A stretch of 64,000 nt of DNA from Utricularia gibba (lineage: Eukaryota > Streptophyta > Magnoliopsida > Lamiales > Lentibulariaceae), in NCBI GenBank assembly GCA_002189035.1, contig NEEC01000011.1, positions 1,798,001-1,862,000 on the forward strand. Direction: 5' to 3'. Below are positions 1 through 11,668 of this stretch, piece by piece. The position numbers and the translations under genes are program-made. Numbering within the stretch: position 1 is the first letter of the stretch; each line of letters begins with the position of its first letter. Under the pieces are notes generated by a model that was not told the DNA's origin, made no database searches, and was given only the letters and a program-made list of their open reading frames with translations.

Positions 1-150
1 AAGCATGAACAGAAGATAAGGAGTGGGAAACTGGTACTCAATTCTTGCTTGAGATGGTCCTAGTGATAAAATGATATGTAAGAAGTTACGAGTTGGTTGA
101 TTTGGAAACTGGCACTCAGTTCTTTGCATTAAGAAGGCGCTTCAATTTGA

Positions 151-2490
151 TTACCTCGCTAGATTGTGTTTTGGCTTGACGGAAGAGACATCTTGCTGGC
201 TTCCATCCGTTAAGAGCAGAACAGCATCAGCAAAGCCTTTAAGACCCTATTGGCATTCAAGATAGCAGTGAGGATTTCAGAGATTGTAACCAGACGGGAA
301 CAACAAAGGAGAGGTATGATTCTTGGGATATCCAGTGGAGGTACCAATTGATTTCCAGTTATTTTGAGTTGTTCCTGGACATGGAAAAAAATGGAGAGAG
401 ATATGAGGAGAGAACAGTTGGAGATGGTGGGGGAAAAAATTACTTAACACTGGATTTCAGTTAAGAAGGTTGCTTCCACAAAAAGCCTTAAGAAAGATCC
501 ATAGGCCAAAGCACATAGCTCCCCATTGAGATGCATAATATAAAACAAGGAGGTTTTACGAACCGGAGGCATTTTTGATGTTCTTCCACCGGCAACATCA
601 CACAGGTACATGACTCCAGCATAGGCAAGTTCCTAAAACAGATAGCACATGACAGAAAAAAAAAAAAAAGAAGTCTTCAATGAATCCGAATAGAATAAAG
701 CTGCGATAAACACAAATCGAACAGAGAATGAACAAAGAGGACACCTGCTTGTTTGCTATTGAAATCAGTTTGACATCCTGCAAAATGTCAAAGCATGGGT
801 AAAAAATCATTCCATTCCGGACACATTTTGAAAGTCCACGCATGAGGTATACATCGAAGTAAACTTACCAAACCAGCAACTGTCTTTTTCAGTTCATCCA
901 CATCAAAGCCAACTTGGGACATGTCACCTCGCAAATCATTGACCTATTGCAATTCATCAATTCGTGTGACATGTGTAGACAGAGGACAAGCACACAAAAA
1001 AGTTTAGATCAGAATGGGATTCTGCATTACATCATTCCTAATTAATCGGGACATCTCCACTTGTTCATCGAGCTTTGCATCCACATTCTCAATCCTTTGA
1101 GTTAGGTGTCTTTTTGCAGCCTGATAAAAAAAATTCAGGCGTTCAGATGTCATTGCTATAGTAAAAACAAAAATAACTGCTGAAGCATGGAATATTTTAT
1201 GTTCAATTTATAGTTAACGAGTGTAGGTCACCGAACAATGAGTCCATCTGCTACGCTATAGAAAATGATGATTGATGTTCCATTTTGGACTCGCAATTAG
1301 GAGGCAGGCATCAAGGCAAACTTATGCAAGGCAGATATAAAAGAACAGAAAAGTGATGCTACACACTCACAGCAAGGGCCTCCTGAACACTTTCCAAATG
1401 CTTCGTCAAGTTGGACACAGCACCTTCCATGTTGCGCTTTGTTACATACATCAGGTCAGAGAATTTGAGGCCCTATCAATATAGAAACACAAATGAATGA
1501 AAAAATAAAATAGAATTTCCGTGCGAATTAAATGTAAAGAGAAGATGTCAAACCTTCCACCACATATATCCATAACCCAATGCTCCAAGAGCTGCAGCAG
1601 GGGCTATAAGAGCTGCTAATCCTGTCAAAAAGAAATAGTATGCTCTAGAAAACCAAAATCAACGTTTCATAAGAAAGCTTTCATAAAATAGATACAGACC
1701 CTGTCCGGAGCCACCATTTAAAACAGTAATCTGCCTAGATGGGGCCATCAGGCGAACCTCATTGGCCAACCGGCGAACCTATACAGTGGATGCAGCAAAA
1801 CAGAGATAAAGTACCGGTAAACATACAATCCAAGAAAAAGCCATTTTCTCATAAAAGAAACGTACGACAAAGCAACCATAGGAAACCAGAAAAAACGACT
1901 TGAGACTGAAAATCCTACGCATCTGAAATTCTTTGGTTGGGAAAGCCAGAACCCTTACGACCAACGAAATAGATTTTATAAAAACAGTGTCACACTACTA
2001 ATATAGAGGTAGAGTACCTGCGCAGCGATTGCATCATAATTATCAGTATCTCCATCAGAATCCCCTGCCTTTTTTTCCAACCCCTTAACTATTTTCTGCG
2101 TAACAAGTAGAACAACAATTACATGTTAATTAAATATACACAGGCTTCCACGTGCAATCTACAACCAAAGAACAGTTTACAAAAAATCAAATTCATATAA
2201 CGATCTATAATACCCCGCACAAATTGCGTACACAAGAAATTCGCAGGAAAAAGAAGACACCTGAAATCAACCCCAGAAAAGATACCTGAATTTCACCGAT
2301 TACATCGGATAATTTACCATTCTTCACCAGTATGGTTCCAGTATATCCTTTCAATTTCAAAACAAAAAAATAATAATAAAGAACGGACATCCATATGATA
2401 AGAGATCTCAAAAAGATGAATTGATTGAAGCATACCCGCTCCGGCTATGAGTATAATCCTCGAAAGGCCCATTCCGACCTGCACAGCCAT
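151..2490 (-). CDS. DUF1664 family protein, 12 exons, about 296 aa
   Basis: The coding exons are 2490-2436, 2347-2286, 2095-2018, 1778-1700, 1621-1554, 1472-1371, 1120-1031, 943-869, 777-745, 632-564, 374-291 and 246-151, all with GT-AG introns, and they join to 891 nt. The N-terminus (MAVQVGMGLSRIILIAGAG, then GYTGTILVKNGKLSD) and the hydrophobic segment ending GALGYGYMWWKG (about residues 93-115) are hallmarks of the plant DUF1664 family. That segment is followed by a long region (KRNMEGAVSNLTKHLE onward) expected to form a coiled coil. The molecular role of the family is not established. The ATG at 2490 was chosen because the family starts at this point, although the frame stays open further upstream. 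The last three exons are less conserved, so the junctions at 564/374 and 291/246 are the least certain part of the model. Confidence 0.88.
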
Positions 2491-2599
2491 GGTCGCGAAC
2501 ACCAGAACTTGCGAACAGCTCAGGAAGCCGTAGACCTGTGAATTAATCTCTTCTTTCACAAGAGCGCGACAAGCAAGTTCTGCAAAGCTAAAAACCTAG

Positions 2600-4308
2600 C
2601 CAAAATTAACCACAAAATAATTAATAATGTATTTGCTAGGTAATTACAGGTAAAAATAAATATTAGTGGATATTTCAAAATCGAATATTTACAGATAAAA
2701 TTTATTAAGGATTTAGATTGATACTTACATTAAAAATAATAAGAACATAATTATATTTTATATAAATAAAATACTTTTCATAATATTTAAAATTCATCAA
2801 CAAAATATATTTCGTCTCTTTTCGCAATATATTTAAATTCTACAATAAAATAAATCTTAAATACTAACTAATGTGAATTCTGTTATTGATGGTGCTTTGG
2901 GCTTAGTTCTGGATCGACCCGCACAAACCCAAAATAAGTCCAACCCGGAAGCTACAATCCGGGTTCAAGTAGTTCGTTATTGACTCATGGGAATAACCGT
3001 TGGCATGGGTATGGATAAACCCAAGTTAGTTGCAAGTTGACCCGTATGGAATAGATACTAGTTACTAGTATTCGTGAAAAATGAATAACGAGTCGAGTTA
3101 ATAATTTTCGACTCGATGAATTACTATGTAGCTCATGAAAAAATAAATGATTTGTAATCTAAATTATTCCTTTTTTAATTTAATTTTATATCTTTTTTAT
3201 TTGATATTTATAATTTGATATTAATTAATTTCATCTATATTATATATTGTTAATCCCCAATATCATAAAATAGAAAATAAAACTTTATTATATTTTTTAA
3301 ATAAAATATTCAATGATCAAATAGATCATATATAAATAAAAATATTATTACATAACAAAAAATAATTGAAAAATAAAATAATTATATACAAAAAAATAAT
3401 ATAAAATACAAGTTGATGATTCCATACTCGAATCAATTCGACAAATCGATAGGTAACGAATTAATTTGGGCACGATACGAGTTAAGGATCAAAATTTGTC
3501 AACTCATCGACTCATGAACCTGTAATAGGGTCATGACTAAATGAGTCAAACTCGTTACTTAGCGAGTTACAACCCGTGCCCAAGTCTACTTGGGAAGGAC
3601 TGAGTTGCATCAATGCGTTGAATGGGTTCACACTTTCAAAAACTTACAAATTACATCAAATTTCACATTTTTATTAAGATTTACATAGTGATTTTAATAG
3701 ATTCCATGATGGTATAAAATAAGTCTAATTAAGATTTCATAAGGTTCAATAAGACCTTGCTCGATAATAATTATAATATCATTTTTGTTGTATGAGAATT
3801 AGTATATAGTCTGAATAACGTATTTCATAACTTCTACTTAATTTGAAAGTAGAAATTATTAGATAAGTAAATCTCAAATAACTAACTTTGATTTGCACTG
3901 TATTTGTTAAAAAGTTGATGACTTATTTTGATAAATAAAGCAAATTGAATTTTAAATATAAATAAAAATAAATTTAAAATAAGTAAAGTTAAATAAAAAT
4001 TTAATAAATAAATAAAAATTGATTTTATAATAAATAATTTTAATTTCTATTTTAAATTAGAAATTACAAAATAAATCGTACAAAATATATTCTTAATAGT
4101 TCACCACCAATTGAGACTCCAAATCTTCTTGATTTGAATCTATTTTGTCTAATTCTTCATTTTAAATATACCACAATCATCCAAAAATTCATATCTAAGT
4201 TATGTAATCTTTATCATTGTTGCATGGAACTGGAAAGTCTTTAAATTACTGTTCTAAACTTTATAATTAAAACCAATTTAGAATGAAAAATGCATGAACA
4301 GGTATCCA
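2600..4308. other. AT-rich intergenic DNA with degenerate repeat-like blocks
   Basis: No gene is visible. Between about 2890 and 3600 the two flanks carry blocks in opposite orientation that share short words such as GACTCAT, CGGGTT and ACGAGT, around an AT-rich centre. This looks like the remains of a non-autonomous transposon, but I could not fix its ends. The rest is plain A+T-rich sequence. Confidence 0.35.
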
Positions 4309-4568
4309 TAAGAACATCTTTACCCGTTTCCAAAAATGCTGACGTTGCATTTCTGGAAACAGGGTAAACATTTTCGGAAATGAGTAATTGCGATTTCTTG
4401 TTTTTTCGGAAACTAGAAAGTGAGAATTGTCTTAAAAACAGAGTGAAGCGGAGAAGGTGCAAACTTTGGCAGAGAAGACACATGCAAAAAAATTATATCA
4501 ATTCAGACCAGAGGACTATGGAGGAGAACATAGGTGAAGTGTGTGGCAGGTGGCACCCACCACTTGCA

Positions 4569-4635
4569 CCACCTGCAACTTTCCCCGCCTATCCCCTGCA
4601 TCACCTGCCACTTTCCCCGACTGTCCCCCCCAATT
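4569..4635 (+). repeat. Imperfect GC-rich tandem duplication inside the Harbinger element
   Basis: Two adjacent units of about 32 bp share the pattern CACCTGC-ACTTTCCCCG-CT-TCCCC. A looser third and fourth similarity (GTGCCCAGTGGCAT and GTGCCTAGTGGCAT) follows at about 4645-4705. The base composition is far richer in G+C than the rest of the element. Confidence 0.6.
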
Positions 4636-4872
4636 GCTTCCCAGTGCCCAGTGGCATGCCTATCCCCCATCCCCCTAATTGATTTCTCGTGCCTAGTGGC
4701 ATCCACCCACTGTGACCCCCTCTTCATCAATCGCCCACATTCGATTTTACAATTGATTTGTTTTTTTATTGATTTTACATTATTCTAGAATAATGATTAT
4801 ATCAAGGGGTTAATTGCTTAGTTTGATACTTTGTTTTTAATGCGATTTATTTAGATTTGCACTTTTTGTAGA

Positions 4873-5762
4873 ATGACTGATCGAGGACTACAATCACAAA
4901 GATGGAGTGATGCAAATAAGTTGATTATAATTTCGGCTTGATTAAATACTAGTAAGGATTCTATTCATATAACTTCTCAAAAGTAAAAAAGTTTTTGGAA
5001 GAAAGTTGTTGACTACTATCATGAAGTTGGTGACGTTTCTCGTATTGCTGATATTATAAGACATAAATGGACTGTTTGAGTCAAGATTATAGTAAATTTG
5101 GAGGTTTCATAAATAAAGTTATGGCAAGGGGAAAAAGTGGTTATAATAAGTACGATTTCAAGCAATAAGCATTGGAATTATACAAACGTGAAGAGAAAAA
5201 TATTTTGTAGACATCAAGTGTTGGGAAATCTTACGTTTAGAACCAAAATGAATATCGGTACGTAAAATTATATTTTCTATTATTTATCTATTACTTTTAT
5301 CATAATATATATGCATATATATTTTTTTATATATTTTTTTGCTAGGTTCCAAGATCATCGGATGAGGGCTTTACAATAGGAACAAATGATCCAGTGACTC
5401 CACCTTCACACACTTCTCTATGTGTTGAAAAAGAAGCAAGATCTTTAGGACAAAAGGCATCTAAAATGACTAACTCTACTTCTTTCAATAAGAAAGCATT
5501 TGGTAGATATATGAATAGTATCTCGAGACTTCGTCAAGATATTACGAAAAAGACTAATGCGATGTGACCATTTAATCATATATATTATGTGAATGTGATT
5601 GATAGGTTATTTGAAAAGGATGTAAGTAAAATGACCCTTGAACAAAGTACCATGCATGAAATGGCCTTTCAAGGTCTTGCAAAAACAAAGTTGCTAACTA
5701 GAGATAAAGATACATCGAAGGGGAACGTGGATGATGAGTTTGCAGATCTTTTCAATAATTGA
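4873..5762 (+). pseudogene. Harbinger ORF1 remnant (Myb/SANT-like DNA-binding protein)
   Basis: From the ATG at 4873 the reading gives a trihelix/SANT-like stretch (SQRWSDANKLIIIS, KSFWKKVVDYYHEVGDVSRI, RHKWTV), interrupted by in-frame stops. A second, mostly open block from about 5345 to 5762 reads EKEARSLGQKASKMTN and FEKDVSKMTLEQSTMHEMA, which resembles the C-terminal region of plant Harbinger ORF1 proteins (the NAM-associated C-terminal type). That block has one further stop near 5566. In complete elements this protein partners the transposase and binds the terminal repeats. Here it is clearly non-functional. Confidence 0.7.
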
Positions 5763-6035
5763 TAAACTTTATGTAGCGTTTGGTATTTGTCTTTTTTCTA
5801 TTTGAACTATGCATGCAGGATTAAATATTTCATTATTTTAATTTTGTTTCTTTATTTTGTTGATAAATGCAAAAAAAGGATTGATATCAATACAAGCATT
5901 GCAAATTAAAAGGTTTAGTTGCCATACAAATGGTTGACAGAATTCAATCTGTTTTCCTATTTAAGGTTCATGTATTCATATGGTTTCATTACTCGATTAT
6001 TATCATGAATCTATCATTTCCCAAACCTTTCCATT

Positions 6036-6690
6036 TTTTTGTTGAGGATGACATAGATTATGAAGCAATTGTTCAAGAAAAATATAATTTATTCTTCAAT
6101 GACTCACATGAAGACACACAAGAACTTTCTCAACTACGACGTCCACGACAACAAATTGAACGCAATCGTGAATTAAGGCATGAAAGATTGGTGGCTGATT
6201 ATTTTTGCAACAACCCCACTTACACAAATGAACAATTTCGCAGGATATTGTACCATGAGTTCATTTCACTGTCAATGGTAATAATTACGACATGAGATAT
6301 TATTTGGCTGACGGTATTTATCCGGAATGGACTGTATTTGTGAAATCTATTACACTACCACAAAGTCAAAAAGCTCGTCGTTATGCTCAATTCCAGGAGA
6401 GTGCTAGAAAAGACATAGAGCGCACTTTTGAGATATTACAAAGTCGGTTTGGAATACTAACATCTTCTGGAAGAGCTTGGGAACGAAAAACATTACATAA
6501 TATGATTGTAGAAGATAACACTATGGATGAATATGAAATACCTATGATTGTTGAACCACCAAAAATTTATAGAAATGTTAGGATCAATATGCAAAGTTAT
6601 TTTGGTCGAATAGAACATTCACATAATACCGACATCCCTCGACGGCTAAAAAATGATTTGATCGAATATATTTGGACAAATTTTAATTGA
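6036..6690 (+). pseudogene. Harbinger DDE transposase remnant with internal deletion
   Basis: The N-terminal part (about 6036-6250) carries the family's RHERLVADYF-like motif and ends at NEQFRRI. The reading then jumps frame at about 6255-6265 straight into the C-terminal part (NGNNYDMRYYLADGIYPEW, KDIERTFEILQSRFGIL, LHNMIVEDN), which stays open to the stop at 6688-6690. In intact plant Harbinger (ALP1-like) transposases these blocks are separated by the part of the catalytic domain that holds the first DDE acidic residues. That part is absent, so a deletion has removed the core of the enzyme. Confidence 0.8.
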
Positions 6691-7109
6691 TTTTTAAATT
6701 GTTTTGTAATTTCATTTTATGATTTTATAAATTTATTTATTAATTTGAATGTTTAAAATTAAAATATATTTTGAAATCTTTATTTTAATATTAAGATTTT
6801 CGAAAATAAATACAAATACAAATGAAACTTAATAATAAAAACTCAATAACTCAATTTCCGGAAATACCATATCAACATTTTCGGAAATTGATAAAGATGT
6901 TCTAACATTATTAGTAATCCATTTTTTTTTTTACTTTCTTTTTCAAATTAAAACAAAAAGGAAAAAACCAGGATGGTTGATAGGATGGTTGATGGATGAT
7001 GTCAACAGACAGGCTCCGCAACATAAAGGAATCACAGCATGGGAGACTAGTCCCATGATAAGCCTGGGGGAGAAAAAGACCTTTCTGCTAATGAAGTGAG
7101 AAATACCAG

Positions 7110-8207
7110 TCAGCGCTTTAGCTTTCTGTTTTGTGAAGGTGTTTTGCTATTTCGGATCCGCTCTGCAGGGATTCTTGGCTGCTGGTTCTCTTGAGGTTCC
7201 GCAGGAAGTGTTGTAAGCAGAAACTTCTTGTTTGATCCAACATGATTACATATCTGCTTAAGCATGCGTCTTCCCTGCATCCATTTGAGCAATAGTTTCA
7301 TATGCGTCTTGCTGCTTAATCCATTGATCCCTGAATCCTGCAATGTTGATAAAAGAGTTTTCAAAACGCATGAATTCTGAACATGTATAATGTAGCTACA
7401 TTTATGGACGATCAAGGGCACATCTACTACGCTTCCCAGAGAACGACTGGACAAATGTTATGCAAGAAAAGAGCACAGAAAGCAGCATATTAACTACGGT
7501 AACAAGGAAATATTGCAAGCAAGATAATCATCACAGGAAAAAGCTAGAGCATTAGGATGTGATCTCTAGGATGTGGTATAAAAATTCTTTCTTAGATCTG
7601 AGCTGCTCGAATTGACTTCAACCAACTTACTTTTATCCTAGGAATTTATTCTAAAAAAACTGTACCTTCTTCCACATGATCTACAAACACTATATTTGCA
7701 TCAGAGATTGCTCTAAGAATCAATAGTGATTCAAAAGTCGGATCCCGAAGCCCACTTGAAGCATCTTATACTAAATGTAAACCAAGATTGGTGATAAAAA
7801 CAGGTAAAGATAATTAGGATCAGCTGAATGCGCCAATCCAAACCTTGATCTCTGGAAAGATAGCAAAAAAGAATGTAGATACATAGTTCTTACAGCACCC
7901 AAAAAGTGAAATCAGCAATTACACAAAAAACTAGCAAGATCGAAACACCGTCCTAACTCATACAACCACTCACCAAACATAGGAGAAAGCAACGTACCTT
8001 GGCGTGGTTCCAGGCAGTCCCGATACTCAAAGGGCCGTGGGTCTTGATGATTCCATAGAGACCTTCTGCCATGGAGGCCGCCTCTTGATATGGGACTCTA
8101 GGGTTTATTTTCCTCAAATTGGGCGCCCGCTTCCTCGAACTTGAAGAGAAATGCCTCATCATCATCGCTGCCTTCTCCACCAGCGAGCTTCCGTTGCTGT
8201 TCCACAT
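7110..8207 (-). CDS. Small putative mitochondrial protein of unknown function, 145 aa
   Basis: There are two exons, 8207-7998 and 7337-7110, joined by a GT-AG intron (438 nt in total). The N-terminus is basic and Ser-rich (MMMRHFSSSSRKRAPNL) and contains an R-x-F/S-S site of the kind cut by the mitochondrial processing peptidase, which suggests import. The middle (GLYGIIKTHGPLSIGTAW, then SKTHMKLLLKWMQGRRMLKQ and GSNKKFLLT) has the helix and strand pattern of a small winged-helix-like domain. The C-terminal tail is polar and basic. I do not recognise the family with certainty. A mitochondrial ribosome or RNA-associated protein would fit the size and charge but is only a guess. No in-frame ATG lies upstream of 8207. 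Confidence 0.75.
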
Positions 8208-8561
8208 TGCCAATCTAAGCGCTTCCTCCGCACCAAGAATGAAAACCCTCCTCGAAGCTTTTGATATTTCACTGTGTAAGCTTCAAAATTTTATTTTTTA
8301 CCAAAGAAATTCACAATAAATTAATGTTTGTTTGAAAAAATAATTTCGTATATTTAAAAAATACTTCAATTTTTATTTGAACAGAATAGAATTAACTTTG
8401 TTACTAAAAAAATTAACATATTTTACTGTTCTAATTTTATATAGAACAAAAACAACGTATATTTTATTCGAAAAAATATTTTTTTAAATTTTTTTATTGA
8501 AATTGGAACTGCATCAAATATACTTTTACGTAATTATCATGATTTAATTATGTTTTAATAA
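8208..8561. other. Intergenic, AT-rich
   Basis: This short AT-rich spacer lies between the start of the small mitochondrial-type gene and the 3' end of the BPA1-like gene. No coding or structural signal was seen. Confidence 0.5.
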
Positions 8562-8740
8562 TTACATGTAAACCAATGCATCCAGAGAGCAGCAAAGGCA
8601 GAAACAAATAGAAAGAATGTCATTCACCGTCGAAGTCATTTTGGTAACACAAACACCCTCTCCGGCGGGAGCGAAAACTGACGACGACTCCAAACTGCAG
8701 GCAAACCAATGGCGGCTGCATTCTCCGATGCATAACCATA

Positions 8741-10532
8741 TCAAGCTTTAAAAGGGTGCCCATCGCCGGCCTTGGGCGACTCGTCGAGATGCACTTTTGC
8801 AAAATCATCCACCACCTTCTGTCGCTGCTCGTCTTCCGCCATTACCACTTTCTCCCTCGTCTTTTGGGTAACTTCACCAGCAGCCTTGGTGACTTTGTTG
8901 AAAGCACCCGTCACCCATGTTGCGCCTGTGAGAACGTACCTGTTCTTCATGATAGCGGAACCAGCAGTACTCACTGTTTGCTCTGCAGCAGCTAAGGCTG
9001 ATTTGGCCTTCTCTGAGACCTGGAGCTTCCCATCCACCTCCCGGACTTTCTCGTTCATGAGGGAGGTGCCGAGAGTTATCTTCTCGGAGAGTCCGATCTT
9101 CTTGTCGAGTGATGCGACTTTAGCAGTGGCTGTTGAAGATAACTGGAGCTTTTCGTCGAAGGACTTCGCTCTGTTCACTGCATCTTTCCCTAGGATGAAG
9201 CCCTTTGCTAGCATACCAGTCACAACATCCTCTGCTTTTTGAAATGCTGATCCAGCACCACCACCAACTTCTTTTTTCTCCGACAGCTAGCGATTCGAGC
9301 AGCATTGGGAATGTTAGAATCATGTGAGCCTAGATGCATAGATGTTCTGAAAGCATTACCTGAAAGGGGGCTGAAGCTGCTGGTGGAAGCTTGTAACTTG
9401 GATCCACCTGAATTTCCACTGCCATATCAACAATCGTAGCACCCTGGACACAGAATCAAATGACATGATTCATATCAGTTCAGAGGCATACTATTACAAC
9501 TCAAAAAATAAAGCAAACAGAGGCATTCAAGTTGTTGTCTGAAGAGCAAAGATCTTTACTGAAAGAAGAACTGCTGTCTCCGCTCCTTGTGCATCCTTGA
9601 ATGTCACATAAGCGAGTTGAGATCGTTCAGTATCACTACATAAACAAAATTATAATCAATAAAAGCAAGGAGATATGGCAAATGCAACACTAGACAAATA
9701 GTTCAACCTTTTCATTTCAACATATTCAACCTCCCCAGAAAAAGAGAAGAACTCCTTGATATCACGCTCATTCGCCCCAAGAGAGAGATTGGTGACCTTG
9801 ACAGTTTTTATCTGATGAGAAGAGAAGATAGGCTTGTAACCATCACACAGTACAGTCTTTTCAAAATTATGAAAATCGGAAGACATATCACATTTATTTG
9901 GCCTCTCTAAGCAGATTCGTTTACCAAACTTAAGCAAATTTCAAAATTTCTCATGTGGGATCAGTTGCTTTCAGCAGCAGCAGTTTTTCTTTTCAAGATC
10001 TCCAAGACAAAGAAAAGCAAAAGATCTCCTTTTATAAATATACCCCAAGTGTTCGACATCAGATATATGGTCGTGTTTTGTATAGCTACCAAAGTTTTTG
10101 CCGCCACTTTGCAGCTGAAAAAAAAAACCCCAACTCCTAATCTTACACCAATTTTCATAAAAAACCGTCCCTTATAAGGGAAGCAGTAGCGCCGACACCA
10201 ATCTGTTGATTCAAAACTAATGTCCCCCGGTTCTGAAACTTGTGTCGGTGGAATCACTAAGAAACAGGGTACCCTTCAGTGATTCACCCCTTGTACTCGG
10301 GGCCAAGTGTTAAGCATACGATTCCCATCAACACGAGACAACCGACACAAGGAACACACAAATCCCAGCCCTCGAATTAAGATGACAAGAAACCTAAGAC
10401 ACGTCTAATTTTAATTAAACAGAAGATAGCACAGATCGCTGAAACGAAGAAGAGCAAGCAACCCATCAAGTAAAAAAAAAAAAAAAAACAAGATTCGGAA
10501 AACTGAAAACTTTAGACAAAACTCACCGACAT
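8741..10532 (-). CDS. BPA1-like RRM protein (binding partner of ACD11 family), 271 aa
   Basis: The exons are 10532-10527 (ATG TCG only), 9811-9708, 9635-9560, 9443-9360 and 9286-8741, for 816 nt in all. The product begins MS then IKTVKVTNLSLGANERDIKE, a single RRM domain over roughly residues 3-75. After it comes the long Ala/Lys-rich helical region typical of the plant BPA1/BPL family (AFQKAEDVVTGMLAKGF, KITLGTSLMNEKVREVD, GATWVTGAFNKVTKAAGEV). Family members bind the lipid-transfer protein ACD11 and affect cell death and immunity. The role here is inferred from that similarity. The first coding exon is only two codons long and was placed because the family starts MSVRTVKV-like. The splice from 10527 to 9811 is the least secure step. 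Confidence 0.85.
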
Positions 10533-10652
10533 CGCAACTGAGTTCCCGAAGGGGAGGAAGCCAAATCCGACGAAGATGAAAAACCACTGCGAGGGCTTCA
10601 AAAGCAAGTAGATCGCGAGGCGCGTTGACGCGTAAAGGGAATATTTGCAAAG

Positions 10653-11668
10653 AAAGGAGACGGATTTAGAAAGACAATTTTCTTCCGAATCGTTTACTGC
10701 GGTCATGAATTTCATTTCAGATTTTTCCACCCACCTTTTAAAAAATAATGATTAAATCATTTTGAATCATGATATCGATTGTGTTAAATTTAAATTATTT
10801 TAAAATATAAAAAATGAGTCACAATATAATTATAAATTAATTATTATTCAATTATAATTTAATCATAATTTGAAATTTGTGTAAATAAATATTTTTTTTT
10901 AAAATGATTATTTCGTGGTCTGAATCATGATTAGTTTTTTTGATGATTGAGAACATTTTTTTCTATCATTCTATTAATATCAATTAAATGAAAGTGACAA
11001 TCGTATTACGTTTTTAATATTTATTATTTTTTATTTAAAATTTTGGATTTTGAGCTTTTTTCTGAAATGCATTATTTCCAAAAAATTTTTTGAATAAAAT
11101 AAAAAAATCTAATACTTTTCTGAAATTCGAACAGTAATTTTTATGATTGTTTCCAAATTTGTAAAGCAGATGCAAATTAAATAATTGTTCAAATTATGAG
11201 ATGACAAATCGGATAAAGAAAAGAATATTCATAAAAAAATCGCGCATTTTTTTATTATTTTTTGTCGCATTGTGAGAATTCAAAAAATAAAGAATATTAT
11301 TGACCAAAGATACCAGAAATAGAAAAATGATTTTATTCCGGTTTTTAAATACCATTAAATTTTCCGTTTCCTCTTTAAAATCTGTGTGCAAATCCACGTG
11401 TCATTCTGTTATGGACTCCATTCCGACCAACAAAGCAAATCATTTTGTGCTTCTTCCTCCTGGGGGCCAAGAGGAGTCGCAGAAATTCTTCTTTCGTGCC
11501 GTTTCATTTTCCTTTTAGGGGTTTCTCATCTGCGTGATTTGGGGAAATTTGGACCGCTCGTCCTAACTCCCGAACCCATTTGAAAGGCTTTGTGTGTTTA
11601 AATTCAAGATCTTCAATTTTTTGGGTTTTTAGTGCTAGGGAAATTGTTTGTTTGTCTGGTGTAGAGTG
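10653..11668. promoter_or_regulatory. Intergenic region between two divergent genes, with an ABRE/G-box
   Basis: This AT-rich spacer separates the BPA1-like gene (leftward) from the SYP2 gene (rightward). A CACGTGTC element (ABRE/G-box type) sits at 11395-11402, about 270 bp before the SYP2 start codon. No open reading frame of interest is present. Confidence 0.4.

Larger units (their letters stand above)
4312..6902 (+). mobile_element. PIF/Harbinger-type DNA transposon, decayed, ends intact
   Basis: The element begins GAACATCTTTACC at 4312 and ends with the inverted counterpart GATAAAGATGTTC at 6890-6902. It is flanked on both sides by the trinucleotide TAA (4309-4311 and 6903-6905), as expected for the 3-bp TWA target duplication of the PIF/Harbinger superfamily. 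The subterminal regions are also inverted and similar (TTTCCRRAAAT blocks near 4332-4382 and 6853-6887). Inside are two broken genes typical of plant Harbinger elements: a Myb/SANT-like DNA-binding ORF1 and a DDE transposase. Both carry stops or deletions, so the copy cannot be autonomous. Confidence 0.85.

Noticed and set aside
4380-4682. 100-codon frame within the transposon
   Set aside because: It starts inside the terminal region and runs through the GC-rich tandem repeat. It has no resemblance to transposon or host proteins.
8772-9242. 156-codon open frame antisense to the last BPA1-like exon
   Set aside because: It is fully covered by the well-supported minus-strand coding exon and is not protein-like beyond that.
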